From the NCBI RefSeq assembly GCF_004331255.1, contig NZ_SJOF01000012.1:1-64000 (forward strand): DNA of 64,000 nt, read 5' to 3'. This document shows, piece after piece, positions 39,134 to 48,357 of this stretch. This DNA is from Acinetobacter sp. ANC 4173. GTDB taxonomy: Bacteria > Pseudomonadota > Gammaproteobacteria > Pseudomonadales > Moraxellaceae. Positions within the stretch are counted from its first letter, which is position 1. Every line of letters begins with the position of its first letter. The notes below the pieces were generated by a model. That model saw only the letters and a list, made by a program, of their open reading frames with translations, was not told where the DNA came from and searched no databases. A program made the position numbers and the translations under genes.

Positions 39134-39491
39134 AACAACCTCTATTATTAAGTATTTGTCTAAAGTTTTAACCGTTTATTTTCTGGTTTTTACTTTATGT
39201 ATTTTTAAAGTAGGCAGATTTAACTAAAAATTAACTACAATAGTCAAGACAAATTTTGTCAGCTTATGGCATTTAATAACCTTAAATAACACTTTTTTTC
39301 TTAAATTTTATGATATATGATTCGCACAACTTTATACCAATTACTTAAAAACATAATTTTTCATGCTAGAAAGTTATGATTTTTTTGACTAAGAAAATTT
39401 GATTATTACTTTATTATTAATAACTTAACCAATAAAAATATTCGTATTAAAGTAGTGATTCAAATCTTAGTCTCAAAAGCTGAGATCCATA
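39134..39491. promoter_or_regulatory. Divergent control region of the two T6SS operons
   Basis: A 358-bp AT-rich gap. Leftward, TTGACT (39242-39247, minus) and TTAAAT (39218-39223) are 18 bp apart, a plausible sigma-70 promoter about 85 bp upstream of the TTG start. A perfect 6-bp palindrome GACAAA-T-TTTGTC (39248-39260) abuts the -35. Rightward, TTGACT (39385-39390) and TACTTT (39407-39412) form a weaker candidate. No gene is present. Confidence 0.5.
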
Positions 39492-42158
39492 ATGAATAAT
39501 TTAAAAGTTTTAATTACAAAACTCTCTATTCCTACACGTGAAGCTTTAGAGAAGGCAGCGAACTTTTGTGTTTCTCAACAAAATTTTGAAATAGAGATTG
39601 AGCATTTACTAACTGAATTGATGAAACAAAATTCAGCTAATGATCTGCAACTCGTCTTAAAAAAATACAAAATCTCACATGAAAAACTGCTAAATGACTT
39701 AAGCCAAAGTATTGCATTATTGCCTAAAGGCAACACACGTACCCCTATTTTTGCTTTGTCTATCGTTCGCCTATTCGAACAAGCTTGGTTAGTGGCGTCC
39801 GCAGAGAAAATACCCGTCATTCGAACTAGTCATTTATTGATTGCATTACTTACCGCGACTGATTTACATCAGATTGCAACCCGAGCATCTGCACATTTGA
39901 TCATGTTGCCAATCGACACGATAAAACATCAGTTTTTAGAGATCTGTCGGAACAGTACCGAATGTCATACAACGCCAACAGCCCAGTCTGAAACTGATCT
40001 TCTACCTCGCCCCACCCAACCATCAACTTCGCAAACGCCTGCCTTAGATCAATACACCGTCAACTTGACGCAAAAAGCACAAAATGGGCAAATTGACCCT
40101 GTAATTGGGCGCGAACATGAAATTCGCCTCATGCTCGATATCCTGATGCGACGTCGACAAAATAACCCGATTTTAACTGGCGAACCAGGCGTCGGAAAAA
40201 CAGCGGTTGTTGAAGGACTGGCTTTAAAAATTGCACAAAATTCCGTTCCAAATGCGCTCAAAAATGTACAACTTCACACCTTAGATATGGGGTTATTACA
40301 AGCAGGAGCCAGTGTAAAAGGCGAGTTTGAAAATAGACTGAAACAAATTATTCAGGAAGTTCAACGTTCAAGTCATCCTATTATTTTATTTATTGATGAA
40401 GCACATACACTGATTGGTGCAGGAGGACAAGCGGGGCAAAATGATGCTGCAAATTTACTTAAACCTGCACTAGCTCGTGGTGAACTGCGCACTATTGCCG
40501 CGACCACTTGGGCAGAATATAAACAATACTTTGAAAAAGATGCTGCGTTAAGTCGTCGCTTTCAAGTCATTCAGGTTGAAGAACCGACCGAAGCCGTCGC
40601 AATTGATATGCTACGCGCCATGATTCCAGTTATGACTGAACATTTTAAGCTGCAAATTGATGATGAAGCGATTGTGACTGCCGTTCATGCATCACATCGT
40701 TACATCACTGGGCGTCAACTTCCCGATAAAGCCATCAGTGTTTTAGACACTGCGGCTGCACGTGTCGCACTGACTCAAAATGCTCAACCCGTTCAATTAG
40801 ACCAATTTCAAGCCCAATTACATAATCTGAAACTAGAGCTGCGTATTCTACAGAATGAACACCAAAGCAATCCAATTCATGAAGAACGTCTAAACAGCAT
40901 TCAAGAAACCATTCAGTCTTTAGAACAAAATATTCAAGCTATACAACAAAAATGGCAACAAGAATTGGCTTTGGTCAAACAAATTCAAGCTTTACAAGAT
41001 AGCCAAGCGGTTAACTGCAATGAACAAATTGCTGAACTAAGATTCAAACTGCTCCAATTACACAACCATAATCCGCTCGTTTTTGACCGTGTAAATGCCA
41101 CCATCATCAATGAAATTATTTCTGATTGGACGGGTATTCCTGTTGGAAACATGGTCAGTGATGAAATTAAGCAAATACTTAGTTTAGAAAGTAAACTTGA
41201 ACAACGTGTCATGGGTCAAGATTATGCGTTAAAACTCTTGGTTCAGGGGATTAAAACAGCAAAAGCCAAACTTGAAGATCCCAATAAACCACAAGGTGTG
41301 TTTATGTTAGTGGGACCAAGTGGTGTAGGTAAAACTGAAACAGCACTGGCACTGGCACAGGAATTATATGGTGGTGAATCGCATCTGATTACCATCAATA
41401 TGTCTGAATACCAAGAAGCCCATACTGTTTCCTCGTTAAAAGGTTCGCCTCCGGGTTATGTAGGTTATGGTCAAGGTGGCGTATTGACCGAAGCTGTACG
41501 TCGAAATCCGTATAGTGTGGTTTTACTGGATGAAATTGAAAAAGCACATCAGGATGTGCAAGAATTATTTTTCCAAGTCTTTGACAAAGGCACACTTGAA
41601 GATGGTGAAGGGCGTGTCATTGATTTTAAAAATACAACGATCTTACTGACTTCAAATACAGGCTCCAGCAGCATCATGCAAGCCTGTCTCAATCATCCTG
41701 TCGAGCAATGGCCTACTGCTGAGCAACTACTTGATAAATTGAAACCAAGTTTATATCAGCAATTTAAACCTGCATTTTTAGGTCGCATGCAAATTGTTCC
41801 GTATTTCCCCTTACATGATGATCTTTTAATTCAAATTATTGAGCATAAATTAGGAAAAATTATTCAACGCATTGAACAGCAATATCAGGTGCAGGTTCAG
41901 TATAGCGATGATGTCAGTGAGCTATTACTTAGCCGTTGCACTGAAGTCGATAGCGGTGCCAGAAATGTAGATCATATTTTAAATGCCTCGATTCTGCCGG
42001 CTTTAGCGACAGAAATTTTACTGGCTTTAAGCGAACAAAAGCTACCAAACCAAATTTGGATAGACGTACAGAATGACGAGTTCATCTATGTTCTTGATCC
42101 TAAAATGAAACCATCTAAAAAGAAAAAAGCCAAAGCAGTCAAAGCTGAAACTGTATAA
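39492..42158 (+). CDS. tssH: T6SS sheath-recycling ATPase ClpV (TssH)
   Basis: An 888-residue double AAA+ unfoldase that disassembles contracted TssBC sheath. A Clp N-domain (about 1-150) is followed by AAA1 with Walker A GEPGVGKTA and LFIDEAHTLIGAG, a coiled-coil middle region (about 415-510), and AAA2 with GPSGVGKTE, LLDEIEKAH and sensor motifs. It ends in a basic KKKKAKAVKA tail. Separation from ClpB is by context and by the divergent N-domain. It is first in the rightward operon, with tssA 25 bp downstream. Confidence 0.96.
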   Translation: MNNLKVLITKLSIPTREALEKAANFCVSQQNFEIEIEHLLTELMKQNSANDLQLVLKKYKISHEKLLNDLSQSIALLPKGNTRTPIFALSIVRLFEQAWLVASAEKIPVIRTSHLLIALLTATDLHQIATRASAHLIMLPIDTIKHQFLEICRNSTECHTTPTAQSETDLLPRPTQPSTSQTPALDQYTVNLTQKAQNGQIDPVIGREHEIRLMLDILMRRRQNNPILTGEPGVGKTAVVEGLALKIAQNSVPNALKNVQLHTLDMGLLQAGASVKGEFENRLKQIIQEVQRSSHPIILFIDEAHTLIGAGGQAGQNDAANLLKPALARGELRTIAATTWAEYKQYFEKDAALSRRFQVIQVEEPTEAVAIDMLRAMIPVMTEHFKLQIDDEAIVTAVHASHRYITGRQLPDKAISVLDTAAARVALTQNAQPVQLDQFQAQLHNLKLELRILQNEHQSNPIHEERLNSIQETIQSLEQNIQAIQQKWQQELALVKQIQALQDSQAVNCNEQIAELRFKLLQLHNHNPLVFDRVNATIINEIISDWTGIPVGNMVSDEIKQILSLESKLEQRVMGQDYALKLLVQGIKTAKAKLEDPNKPQGVFMLVGPSGVGKTETALALAQELYGGESHLITINMSEYQEAHTVSSLKGSPPGYVGYGQGGVLTEAVRRNPYSVVLLDEIEKAHQDVQELFFQVFDKGTLEDGEGRVIDFKNTTILLTSNTGSSSIMQACLNHPVEQWPTAEQLLDKLKPSLYQQFKPAFLGRMQIVPYFPLHDDLLIQIIEHKLGKIIQRIEQQYQVQVQYSDDVSELLLSRCTEVDSGARNVDHILNASILPALATEILLALSEQKLPNQIWIDVQNDEFIYVLDPKMKPSKKKKAKAVKAETV

Positions 42159-42183
42159 AACGTAAATTGGATTATTTCGTACT

Positions 42184-43296
42184 ATGAATATAGAGTTAGA
42201 CAAGTTACTCGAACCCATTTCGGGTGCAAAAGCATGTGGGGAAGATTTATCCTTTTCCAATGAATTTCATGCGATAAAAAAGGCCAAGACCGAGGATGAT
42301 CCATCTTTGATCTTAGGCGACTGGATTACGGAACCGAAACAAGCAGACTGGAATTTTGTTGCAGAACAAAGCTGCCAACTTCTGATTGAAAAAACCAAAG
42401 ATATTCGACTGCTCACTTGGTTATCTGAAGCATGGGCAAATTTATATGGTTTTCATGGCTTAGCGAAGAGTCTGGAACTATCACACCGCTTATTAGAACA
42501 ATTCTGGCTCAAATTACACCCTGCAATTGAAGAAGATGACTTAGATCAACGCTTGGGATTATTAAAAGGTTTAGTCAATCAACTCCCACTATTAATCAAA
42601 AAAACACCGCTCATTGAAAGTTCGCCAGCTTATTCTTTATGTGATTATGATAATTTTCTTTATCAAAATAACAATCAAAGAAAACAAGCAGATGATGATA
42701 CGGTATTTTCGAATCAACTTGAGCAATTTGACCTCGCGCTAGCGCAGAGCTCTCGAACAGTACAAGTACAGAATTACCAAAGTTTTGAACAACTTTTATT
42801 GCATTGGGAAACCTTAAAACAGGTACTAGATCAACTCATGCAACTGGAAGCTCCGAGCTTTGCGCATATCGATTCACAACTTGAAGATATTCATAAATCC
42901 TTAAAGAAAATTTATAAAGCCGATCAATTTCAACATGGATCTGACACTTTAGACACTTCATCTACGCTTGAAGTATCAACAGATACCAGTCAATTACCTC
43001 AAACCGAAACAGCTTTCGCTATGCCCCTGCATTCACAACAAGGTTTTCAACCTTCCCCGCAAAGTCATTTACAGAATCGGGAACAAGCCATCAAAGTTTT
43101 ACAAGACATTGCCGATTATTTCCAAACCCATGAACCGCATAGCCCAGTGAGTTATATGCTGCAAAAGACGGTTAAATGGAGCCAAATGCCTTTACATGAA
43201 TGGTTAGCTCAGGTCATTAAACAGGAAAATCCACTTGAATCTGTTCAAGAATTATTGGGCATCTCATCAATCAACAATGAAACAAGTAACTGGTAA
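42184..43296 (+). CDS. tssA: T6SS assembly protein TssA
   Basis: A 370-residue TssA with an N-terminal ImpA domain (about 5-130): LLEPISGAKACGEDLSF, the ADWNFVAEQSCQLLIEKTKDIRLLTWLSEAW-type block (shown in part), and LEQFWLKLHP. A Ser/Gln/Thr-rich linker (about 255-300) leads to a C-terminal helical domain (about 302-365: AIKVLQDIADYFQTHEPHSP, SYMLQKTVKWSQMPL) of the short TssA type. TssA organises baseplate and tube-sheath assembly. Confidence 0.92.
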   Translation: MNIELDKLLEPISGAKACGEDLSFSNEFHAIKKAKTEDDPSLILGDWITEPKQADWNFVAEQSCQLLIEKTKDIRLLTWLSEAWANLYGFHGLAKSLELSHRLLEQFWLKLHPAIEEDDLDQRLGLLKGLVNQLPLLIKKTPLIESSPAYSLCDYDNFLYQNNNQRKQADDDTVFSNQLEQFDLALAQSSRTVQVQNYQSFEQLLLHWETLKQVLDQLMQLEAPSFAHIDSQLEDIHKSLKKIYKADQFQHGSDTLDTSSTLEVSTDTSQLPQTETAFAMPLHSQQGFQPSPQSHLQNREQAIKVLQDIADYFQTHEPHSPVSYMLQKTVKWSQMPLHEWLAQVIKQENPLESVQELLGISSINNETSNW

Positions 43297-43301
43297 TTGA
43301 C

Positions 43302-44666
43302 ATGTTTAAAGCAGAAAAAATTCTTTGGGGCGAAGGTTTGTTTTTACGTCCTCAGCACTTTCAATTACAAGACCGTTATCACGAACAGCATCTAAATCAT
43401 ACTATTCGCGCGACCATCCCTTTTGCCTACGGTATTCAAAAAATTACCTTCGATGAAAGCCAATTGACCTTAAATGTTTTGGCTTTAGAAGCTATTGAAA
43501 TGATCTGGCAAGACGGGGAAATTTATGCCGCTCCCTCACGTGACCTTTTACCTGAACCCATTTTATTGGACCATTTAAACTTGCAAGGTGAAATGCAAAT
43601 TTATTTGGCGATTCCGATTGTACAAGCCAATAAAAAGAATGTGTCATATGAGAAAAGTACCCAGCCGAGTCGTTATCACTGTTACTTGACTGAAACCCAT
43701 GACCTGTTTACCGATGCATCTCCTGCTGAGATTTCTCTGCTACAACGTCGTGCAGAATTTAAGTTATTAGAACCACATATAATGCCAACCCATGAAATGG
43801 ATGGTTTCTTGTATCTACCCGTTGGCATGATTAAACGCCAAAGTTCGGGACATTTTGAACTTGACCCGAAGTTTATTCCGCCGTTATTACATATTGAATC
43901 GAATGCGGCATTGTTAAACCAGTTGAAACGCCTGCTGAATATCATCCGTGCCAAGATTAAAACTATTCAATCTAATAATCGTGAAAATGAACAAAAACTG
44001 ATTGAATTTCGTTCTGGCGATATTGTGTCTTTTTGGTTGGTCAATGCACTTAATACAGCATATTCCAGCCTCAACCACATTTTTCAACACCCTCAGATTC
44101 ACCCTGAACGCTTATTTTCTGAACTGTTACGATTAACTGGTTCTTTACTGACTTTCTCCTCCGTCTATGAAGTAGATCAACTGCCCAAATACCAACATCA
44201 CCAGTTGCAACAGAGTTTCAGTGATTTAGAACAAATTTTACGTGACTTACTCGATACGATTATTTCAAACCGCTACATCAGTATTCACCTCAAAGAAACA
44301 CGTCCATCGTACTGGGTCGGTAGTCTTGAAACTGACAAAATTACCCGAGATACCCGACTGTATGTTTCTGTCTCTAGTAGCATGATGCAAACGCATGAAC
44401 TGATTCAAATTGTTCCTTTACGCTTTAAAGTAGGCAGTACCATTGACGTCGAACAACGTGTGGTTGCAGCACTTCCTGCGATTCCATTACATCACTTAAT
44501 GCAGGTTCCTACGGCCATTCCTGTACGTTCAGGGGTGAGTTATTTTGAAATTGAACCTCATCATGAGCTTTACCAGCAGATGTTGTCTTCTGAAACCATT
44601 TGTATTTATGTCCCATCTGGTTTCCAAGACATTAGTATTGAATTAATTGCTGTGATGAATAGCTAA
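43302..44666 (+). CDS. tssK: T6SS baseplate protein TssK
   Basis: A 454-residue TssK linking baseplate to membrane complex. The hallmark start KILWGEGLFLRPQHFQLQDRYH (in part) is present, as are HEMDGFLYLPVGMIKRQ, the helical middle, and a C-terminal domain with LPAIPLHHLMQVPTAIPVR and FEIEPHHELYQQML. Its gap to tssA is 5 bp and to tssL 12 bp. Confidence 0.96.
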   Translation: MFKAEKILWGEGLFLRPQHFQLQDRYHEQHLNHTIRATIPFAYGIQKITFDESQLTLNVLALEAIEMIWQDGEIYAAPSRDLLPEPILLDHLNLQGEMQIYLAIPIVQANKKNVSYEKSTQPSRYHCYLTETHDLFTDASPAEISLLQRRAEFKLLEPHIMPTHEMDGFLYLPVGMIKRQSSGHFELDPKFIPPLLHIESNAALLNQLKRLLNIIRAKIKTIQSNNRENEQKLIEFRSGDIVSFWLVNALNTAYSSLNHIFQHPQIHPERLFSELLRLTGSLLTFSSVYEVDQLPKYQHHQLQQSFSDLEQILRDLLDTIISNRYISIHLKETRPSYWVGSLETDKITRDTRLYVSVSSSMMQTHELIQIVPLRFKVGSTIDVEQRVVAALPAIPLHHLMQVPTAIPVRSGVSYFEIEPHHELYQQMLSSETICIYVPSGFQDISIELIAVMNS

Positions 44667-44678
44667 GGAATAATAAAA

Positions 44679-45482
44679 ATGAATTCTTCTAGTCAGGCAC
44701 CCTCTTTATTTGATGATGGTCAAATTGGTTCAAATACCTTGCCTTATCACTCTGCGATTGTGAAGCCGACATCCTGCCTCATTGATTTACTCTATGATGG
44801 CTTTTATGTGGTTTTTTTATTAAGAAACCAATATGTCCCCCAACAACCAGAACAATTTAGACAAAAAGTTCTGGATTTATTACACCGCTTTGAACAGCAG
44901 GCACGCAAATTACAATTTTCTGCCGAAGATATTCATGATGCCAAATATGCCTATTGTGCCTTGTTGGATGAAACCATTGTCACGCAGCAAAACGATGCAT
45001 TTTTTAATTTGCAAAATCTATGGTTAATTAACCCACTGCAATTGAGTCTGTTTGGTTCACAACTGGCAGGTTATCAATTCTTTGAACTTTTGGAGCAACT
45101 GCGTAGCAAAGGTAAAGACCGACTCGCCTCACTCGAAGTTTTCCATTATTGCTTGCTGTTGGGCTTTCAAGGTAAATATCGGATTGAATCGATTGAAAGT
45201 CTAAACCATTTGGTGGCACGAATTGGAGATGAAATTGATTACTTAAAAGGGAAAAAAGCAGCGTTCTCGCCTTTTTCGGCTCTACCTGATCAAATCAAAA
45301 ACATCATTCATCGTGAACTTCCTTTCGTCTGGATTATCCTATTTTTATTGATTTTTAGCCTTTTGGCTTTTGCAGGTCTAAGGTATTCGCTTAACCAGCA
45401 AACGCAAAAGTCGCTTGTACCATTTAACAATGTAATTAGTACGCCTACAGAACAGGCCAACATTACGATTTATTTACCTTAA
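44679..45482 (+). CDS. tssL: T6SS membrane-complex protein TssL (DotU/IcmH)
   Basis: A 267-residue TssL: cytoplasmic helical domain (about 25-205, with DLLYDGFYVVFLLRN and AKYAYCALLDETIVTQ) and one C-terminal transmembrane helix (about 216-237, PFVWIILFLLIFSLLAFAGL), then a short periplasmic tail. It lacks the OmpA-like extension of evolved TssL proteins. It partners TssM. Confidence 0.94.
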   Translation: MNSSSQAPSLFDDGQIGSNTLPYHSAIVKPTSCLIDLLYDGFYVVFLLRNQYVPQQPEQFRQKVLDLLHRFEQQARKLQFSAEDIHDAKYAYCALLDETIVTQQNDAFFNLQNLWLINPLQLSLFGSQLAGYQFFELLEQLRSKGKDRLASLEVFHYCLLLGFQGKYRIESIESLNHLVARIGDEIDYLKGKKAAFSPFSALPDQIKNIIHRELPFVWIILFLLIFSLLAFAGLRYSLNQQTQKSLVPFNNVISTPTEQANITIYLP

Positions 45483-45496
45483 ATTGTTGGTGGCAC

Positions 45497-46081
45497 ATGG
45501 CTCAAGAAAAACAAAATAACCTACGCATTTTAAAAGCGAACCCTGCAAAACCACAAAAACGTTCAAGCATTTATGTGATTGCAGGGTTTGTGGGTGGCAT
45601 TATTTTAAGTTGTGGATTTTTCGGTTTTTATCTTTATGCTCAAAATGCTGAAAAAACCGTACCGTCTGAGATAGAGCGTGATCACGTGGAGACCGTTACA
45701 GATTCATCTTCCCTCGAAACGAAGCCAATCGAAAATGCGACCACAGCAGATGAGGATATTGATTATCCGAATCAAATCAATGAACAAGAAATGTCCGCAC
45801 TGTTTAAGCACTCCGTGAATACTACGACCAATCCAAATACGCATACTCAAAACAGCTCACCTTTTGCCAATCTGGGTCAGCAACCGGAATTAGCGAACAA
45901 AGAAGCGAGCGCAATCGAAAGAAAAGTGCAGAAACATCAACCTGTGTCCCCAACGGCAAAGCCACCAGCACAAGGCGTAGTGAAACCTGCGCTATTAAAT
46001 CAGTTGGATAAAGAAGTTGAATTGGCTCAGCCTCAAGTATCGACCTCACATCCATCATCACCTGATGTACAGTCAAACTAA
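45497..46081 (+). CDS. T6SS-cluster single-pass membrane protein of unknown function, 194 aa
   Basis: A short basic cytoplasmic N-terminus (about 1-23), one transmembrane helix (about 25-47), then a mostly disordered Thr/Gln/Pro/Ser-rich periplasmic part. Around 115-126 it has a QNSSPFANL segment resembling the NSSSNPFAGL end of the AsaA-like protein. I recognise no domain. It lies between tssL (14 bp) and tagX (1 bp), so it is probably a structural or tuning part of the Acinetobacter membrane complex. Confidence 0.78.
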   Translation: MAQEKQNNLRILKANPAKPQKRSSIYVIAGFVGGIILSCGFFGFYLYAQNAEKTVPSEIERDHVETVTDSSSLETKPIENATTADEDIDYPNQINEQEMSALFKHSVNTTTNPNTHTQNSSPFANLGQQPELANKEASAIERKVQKHQPVSPTAKPPAQGVVKPALLNQLDKEVELAQPQVSTSHPSSPDVQSN

Positions 46082-46082
46082 G

Positions 46083-47051
46083 ATGATTATTTTTATTGGC
46101 TGTAGCTTTCTGGCGTTGGTGATTGGTTTGAGCTTGTTAATGTCTTACGAGCTTCGGCTGCGAACCCTAAATTATGTACGGATGATTCTACCCAGCAGCA
46201 AACAAAAGCTTGGGCACGCACGTCAGTTTGCGCAAGAAATGAGCTATGCTGCTTCTGCCGAACAAACTCAAACCCATTGGCATTTACAACAATGGTGGAT
46301 TTTAATTGCTGGATTCTTTTTATTGGGCAGTATTCTGCTTTTTGCCTTTACCCGTCCCATTGATCCCACCAAAGTCGAGGCCAATTATCTGGAACAAGTC
46401 GACCCACAAATTTATGCCTTATTGAATGGTGAAATACTGACACCGCCACCAGAGGTCGATGAACAGTTGGTAGATGCTGCAATTGTTGAAGCCATGCAAC
46501 TAGAACAGCAGTATCAAGCACAGAACAATAGTGTCACGGCTCAACCGTTCTCTTTAGAACGTGATACGACATTTGAACAAAGTCATGGGCATTTTGATAG
46601 TTCATTGATTGACCGTAAATGGGATCGAATGAATTTACGCTACAAGCAACGGCTATTGATGGTGTTTAAAATCATGCAGGAACGTTATGGTTATGAACTG
46701 GTATTGTTAGAAGGTTACCGTAGTCCTGCACGTCAAAATATGCTTTCTGGCAATAAAAATACCACGCGTGCTAAAGCCTTCCAGAGCTATCACCAATTTG
46801 GCTTGGCTGCGGATGTAGCATTTAAACGGGATGGCAAAGTGGTAATTTCTGAACGTGACCCTTGGGCTTGGAAAGGCTATCAACTATATGGTGAAGTTGC
46901 CGAATCGGTCGGTTTAACTTGGGGCGGACGCTGGAAGTCCATTCATGACTATGGTCATACTGAATTCCGTATGCCAGGTTTGAAAAAAACGGCGGAAATG
47001 GCAGAAAAACTCACCACAGAAGGACAGCTTTTAGCACAAGAGTTCAATTAA
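46083..47051 (+). CDS. tagX: T6SS-associated peptidoglycan hydrolase TagX
   Basis: A 322-residue protein with two transmembrane helices (about 2-22 and 71-92) and a C-terminal VanY/M15-type peptidase domain (about 185-310). Zinc ligands are visible as H237 and D244 in YHQFGLAAD and H292 in HDYGHTEFR. In Acinetobacter TagX is an L,D-endopeptidase needed to open the wall for T6SS. The frame extends upstream to 46017, but that start lies inside the previous gene; the ATG at 46083, one base after its stop, is the natural coupled start. Confidence 0.92.
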   Translation: MIIFIGCSFLALVIGLSLLMSYELRLRTLNYVRMILPSSKQKLGHARQFAQEMSYAASAEQTQTHWHLQQWWILIAGFFLLGSILLFAFTRPIDPTKVEANYLEQVDPQIYALLNGEILTPPPEVDEQLVDAAIVEAMQLEQQYQAQNNSVTAQPFSLERDTTFEQSHGHFDSSLIDRKWDRMNLRYKQRLLMVFKIMQERYGYELVLLEGYRSPARQNMLSGNKNTTRAKAFQSYHQFGLAADVAFKRDGKVVISERDPWAWKGYQLYGEVAESVGLTWGGRWKSIHDYGHTEFRMPGLKKTAEMAEKLTTEGQLLAQEFN

Positions 47052-47113
47052 TAATGTGCCCAATTGAGATGACTGCATACCGAGTCATATATCTTTATAT
47101 TGTTCATGACAAC

Positions 47114-47143
47114 AAAAAGCCCTATGGATGAATAGGGCTTTTT
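47114..47143. terminator. Bidirectional terminator after tagX
   Basis: A perfect 12-bp stem AAAAAGCCCTAT / ATAGGGCTTTTT with a 6-nt loop closes the rightward T6SS operon and the first zinc-ribbon gene. Confidence 0.92.
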
Positions 47144-47186
47144 TTAAAACAGGGATATCTGTTTTAATGTTGTTGCTTAATCACTT

Positions 47187-47321
47187 TTATTTTTGAAATT
47201 GAGTGCAAGCGCATTTGGTACACGGGGGTAAACGATCAGTACCAATTTCTAAGTAGACTCGACGTCCGCATTGAACACAAAAATAGAAGCCTGTTCCAGG
47301 TTTAGAGCCAGCAGTAACCAT
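47187..47321 (-). CDS. Small zinc-ribbon protein, copy 1 (44 aa)
   Basis: A 44-residue protein: MVTAGSKPGTGFYFCVQCGR, then VYLEIGTDRLPPCTKC and a short tail. Two CxxC pairs (C15/C18 and C34/C37) make a rubredoxin-like zinc ribbon resembling the DUF1451/YbeL type. AAGGAGG lies 7-8 nt before the ATG. A promoter is visible: TAGACA (47382-47387) and TATACT (47360-47365) on the minus strand, 16 bp apart. It is close to a second copy at 47699. Function is unknown. Confidence 0.8.
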   Translation of the reverse strand: MVTAGSKPGTGFYFCVQCGRRVYLEIGTDRLPPCTKCACTQFQK

Positions 47322-47635
47322 TTTTGTCCTCCTTATGTTGTTTTAGAAATGGTGTACCTAGTATAACGCACTTATGCCCAATGTCTATTGATCATTTTTA
47401 AAAATAATGGCGTCATAAATGTAAGAAATGATGTATTCAAAAAATTGGTGAGCCAAATAAAATTTAATCATTTAAGCGAAACTTTGATTACTTTATGAAC
47501 ATAAATAATGCTTTAGATTGCATATGCCCTGTTCTTTAGAGCCATTGATCGTGAACTTACTCTCATAGCGGTAGATATACTTGAAAGCGTAAATCAGGTT
47601 TCGTTCCCTTCAACCCTTTTCTTGATGTAAATAAA

Positions 47636-47662
47636 AAGCCCTATCGTGTGTGACAGGGCTTG
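47636..47662 (-). terminator. Terminator after zinc-ribbon copy 2
   Basis: AGCCCTGTC and GATAGGGCT arms (one mismatch), then TTTTT on the minus strand, 37 bp past the stop. It resembles the terminator of copy 1. Confidence 0.75.
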
Positions 47663-47698
47663 ATTCAAAACAGCGGATCACTGTTTGCAGTGAGCAGC

Positions 47699-47842
47699 TT
47701 AGGCAATCTTGTTGTTAAATTGATTGCCAAGGCATTTGGTACACGGGGGTAAACGGTCTGTACCAATTTCTAAATAGGTGCGGTGTCCGCATTGAACACA
47801 AAAATAGAAACCTGTTCCAGGTTTAGAGCCAGCAGTAACCAT
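47699..47842 (-). CDS. Small zinc-ribbon protein, copy 2 (47 aa)
   Basis: A 47-residue paralogue of the protein at 47187: identical over the first 19 residues, with both CxxC pairs kept (C15/C18, C34/C37). It differs at HRTYLEI versus RRVYLEI and has a different tail (LGNQFNNKIA). GGAG precedes the ATG by about 7 nt. Both copies look intact, so both may be expressed; function unknown. Confidence 0.8.
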   Translation of the reverse strand: MVTAGSKPGTGFYFCVQCGHRTYLEIGTDRLPPCTKCLGNQFNNKIA

Positions 47843-48357
47843 TTTTGTTCTCCATGTGTTTTAGAAATGGTGAACAGAGTATAGACAAGCTTTTGAGATT
47901 GTAGAGTCTATTTTGTGACCGCAGGGGTCAGTAAATAATTAATGACTAACTCACCGAATACTTCAACAATGCCAAGTTAATCAATAAAGATTCTATATCT
48001 ATACATCAAACATAGAAAATATAATACTTAATATAGAAGTGCACCACAGTTATAAAATGTGTAATGGACTTTAAAAAGTGAAATCCTCTTAGAATAAAAA
48101 ATAATAACTATCCAAAAAATTATTATAGCCTTTATGCCAAAGAATTTTGAAAAAAATTTATATCTAACTGCTCATTTCAATTGTAAGAATTAAAATAATA
48201 TATACATATTCAAAACGACTGTGTCATAAATCTACCACTATAAAGTAAAAAAACGAATGATAGGTATTTTTTAAATAAAAAACTAACACCTATCAATTCT
48301 AAAAAATAAAGACCTAAATCTTTTAAAATTCAACTCATAATTATCAAAACCTTAATA
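47843..48357. other. Very AT-rich non-coding stretch
   Basis: About 515 bp, richer in A+T than the flanks, with no ORF or RNA gene visible. At 48259-48294 a long hairpin (GATAGGT / ACCTATC outer arms, A and T runs inside) lies 64 bp after the PP2C stop and could end that transcript on the minus strand. Confidence 0.5.

Larger units (their letters stand above)
47187..47900 (-). repeat. Tandem duplication of a zinc-ribbon gene with its upstream region and terminator
   Basis: Two copies of one transcription unit about 520 bp apart. Conserved parts are the TATACT -10, CACCATTTCTAAAAC just upstream, the first 38 or so codons, and GCCCTAT-type terminators. The copies diverge at the 3' ends of the genes and between the units. 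The 377-bp gap between the genes (47322-47698) otherwise shows no gene. Confidence 0.75.

Noticed and set aside
46017..46082. A longer N-terminus for TagX starting at 46017
   Set aside because: It would lie within the upstream gene and add a non-hydrophobic His-rich stretch before the first membrane helix; the ATG at 46083 is better.
47187..47842. Calling the zinc-ribbon genes rubredoxins
   Set aside because: The proteins are shorter and lack the YxCxxCGYxYD and second-loop features of true rubredoxins; only the two CxxC pairs are shared.
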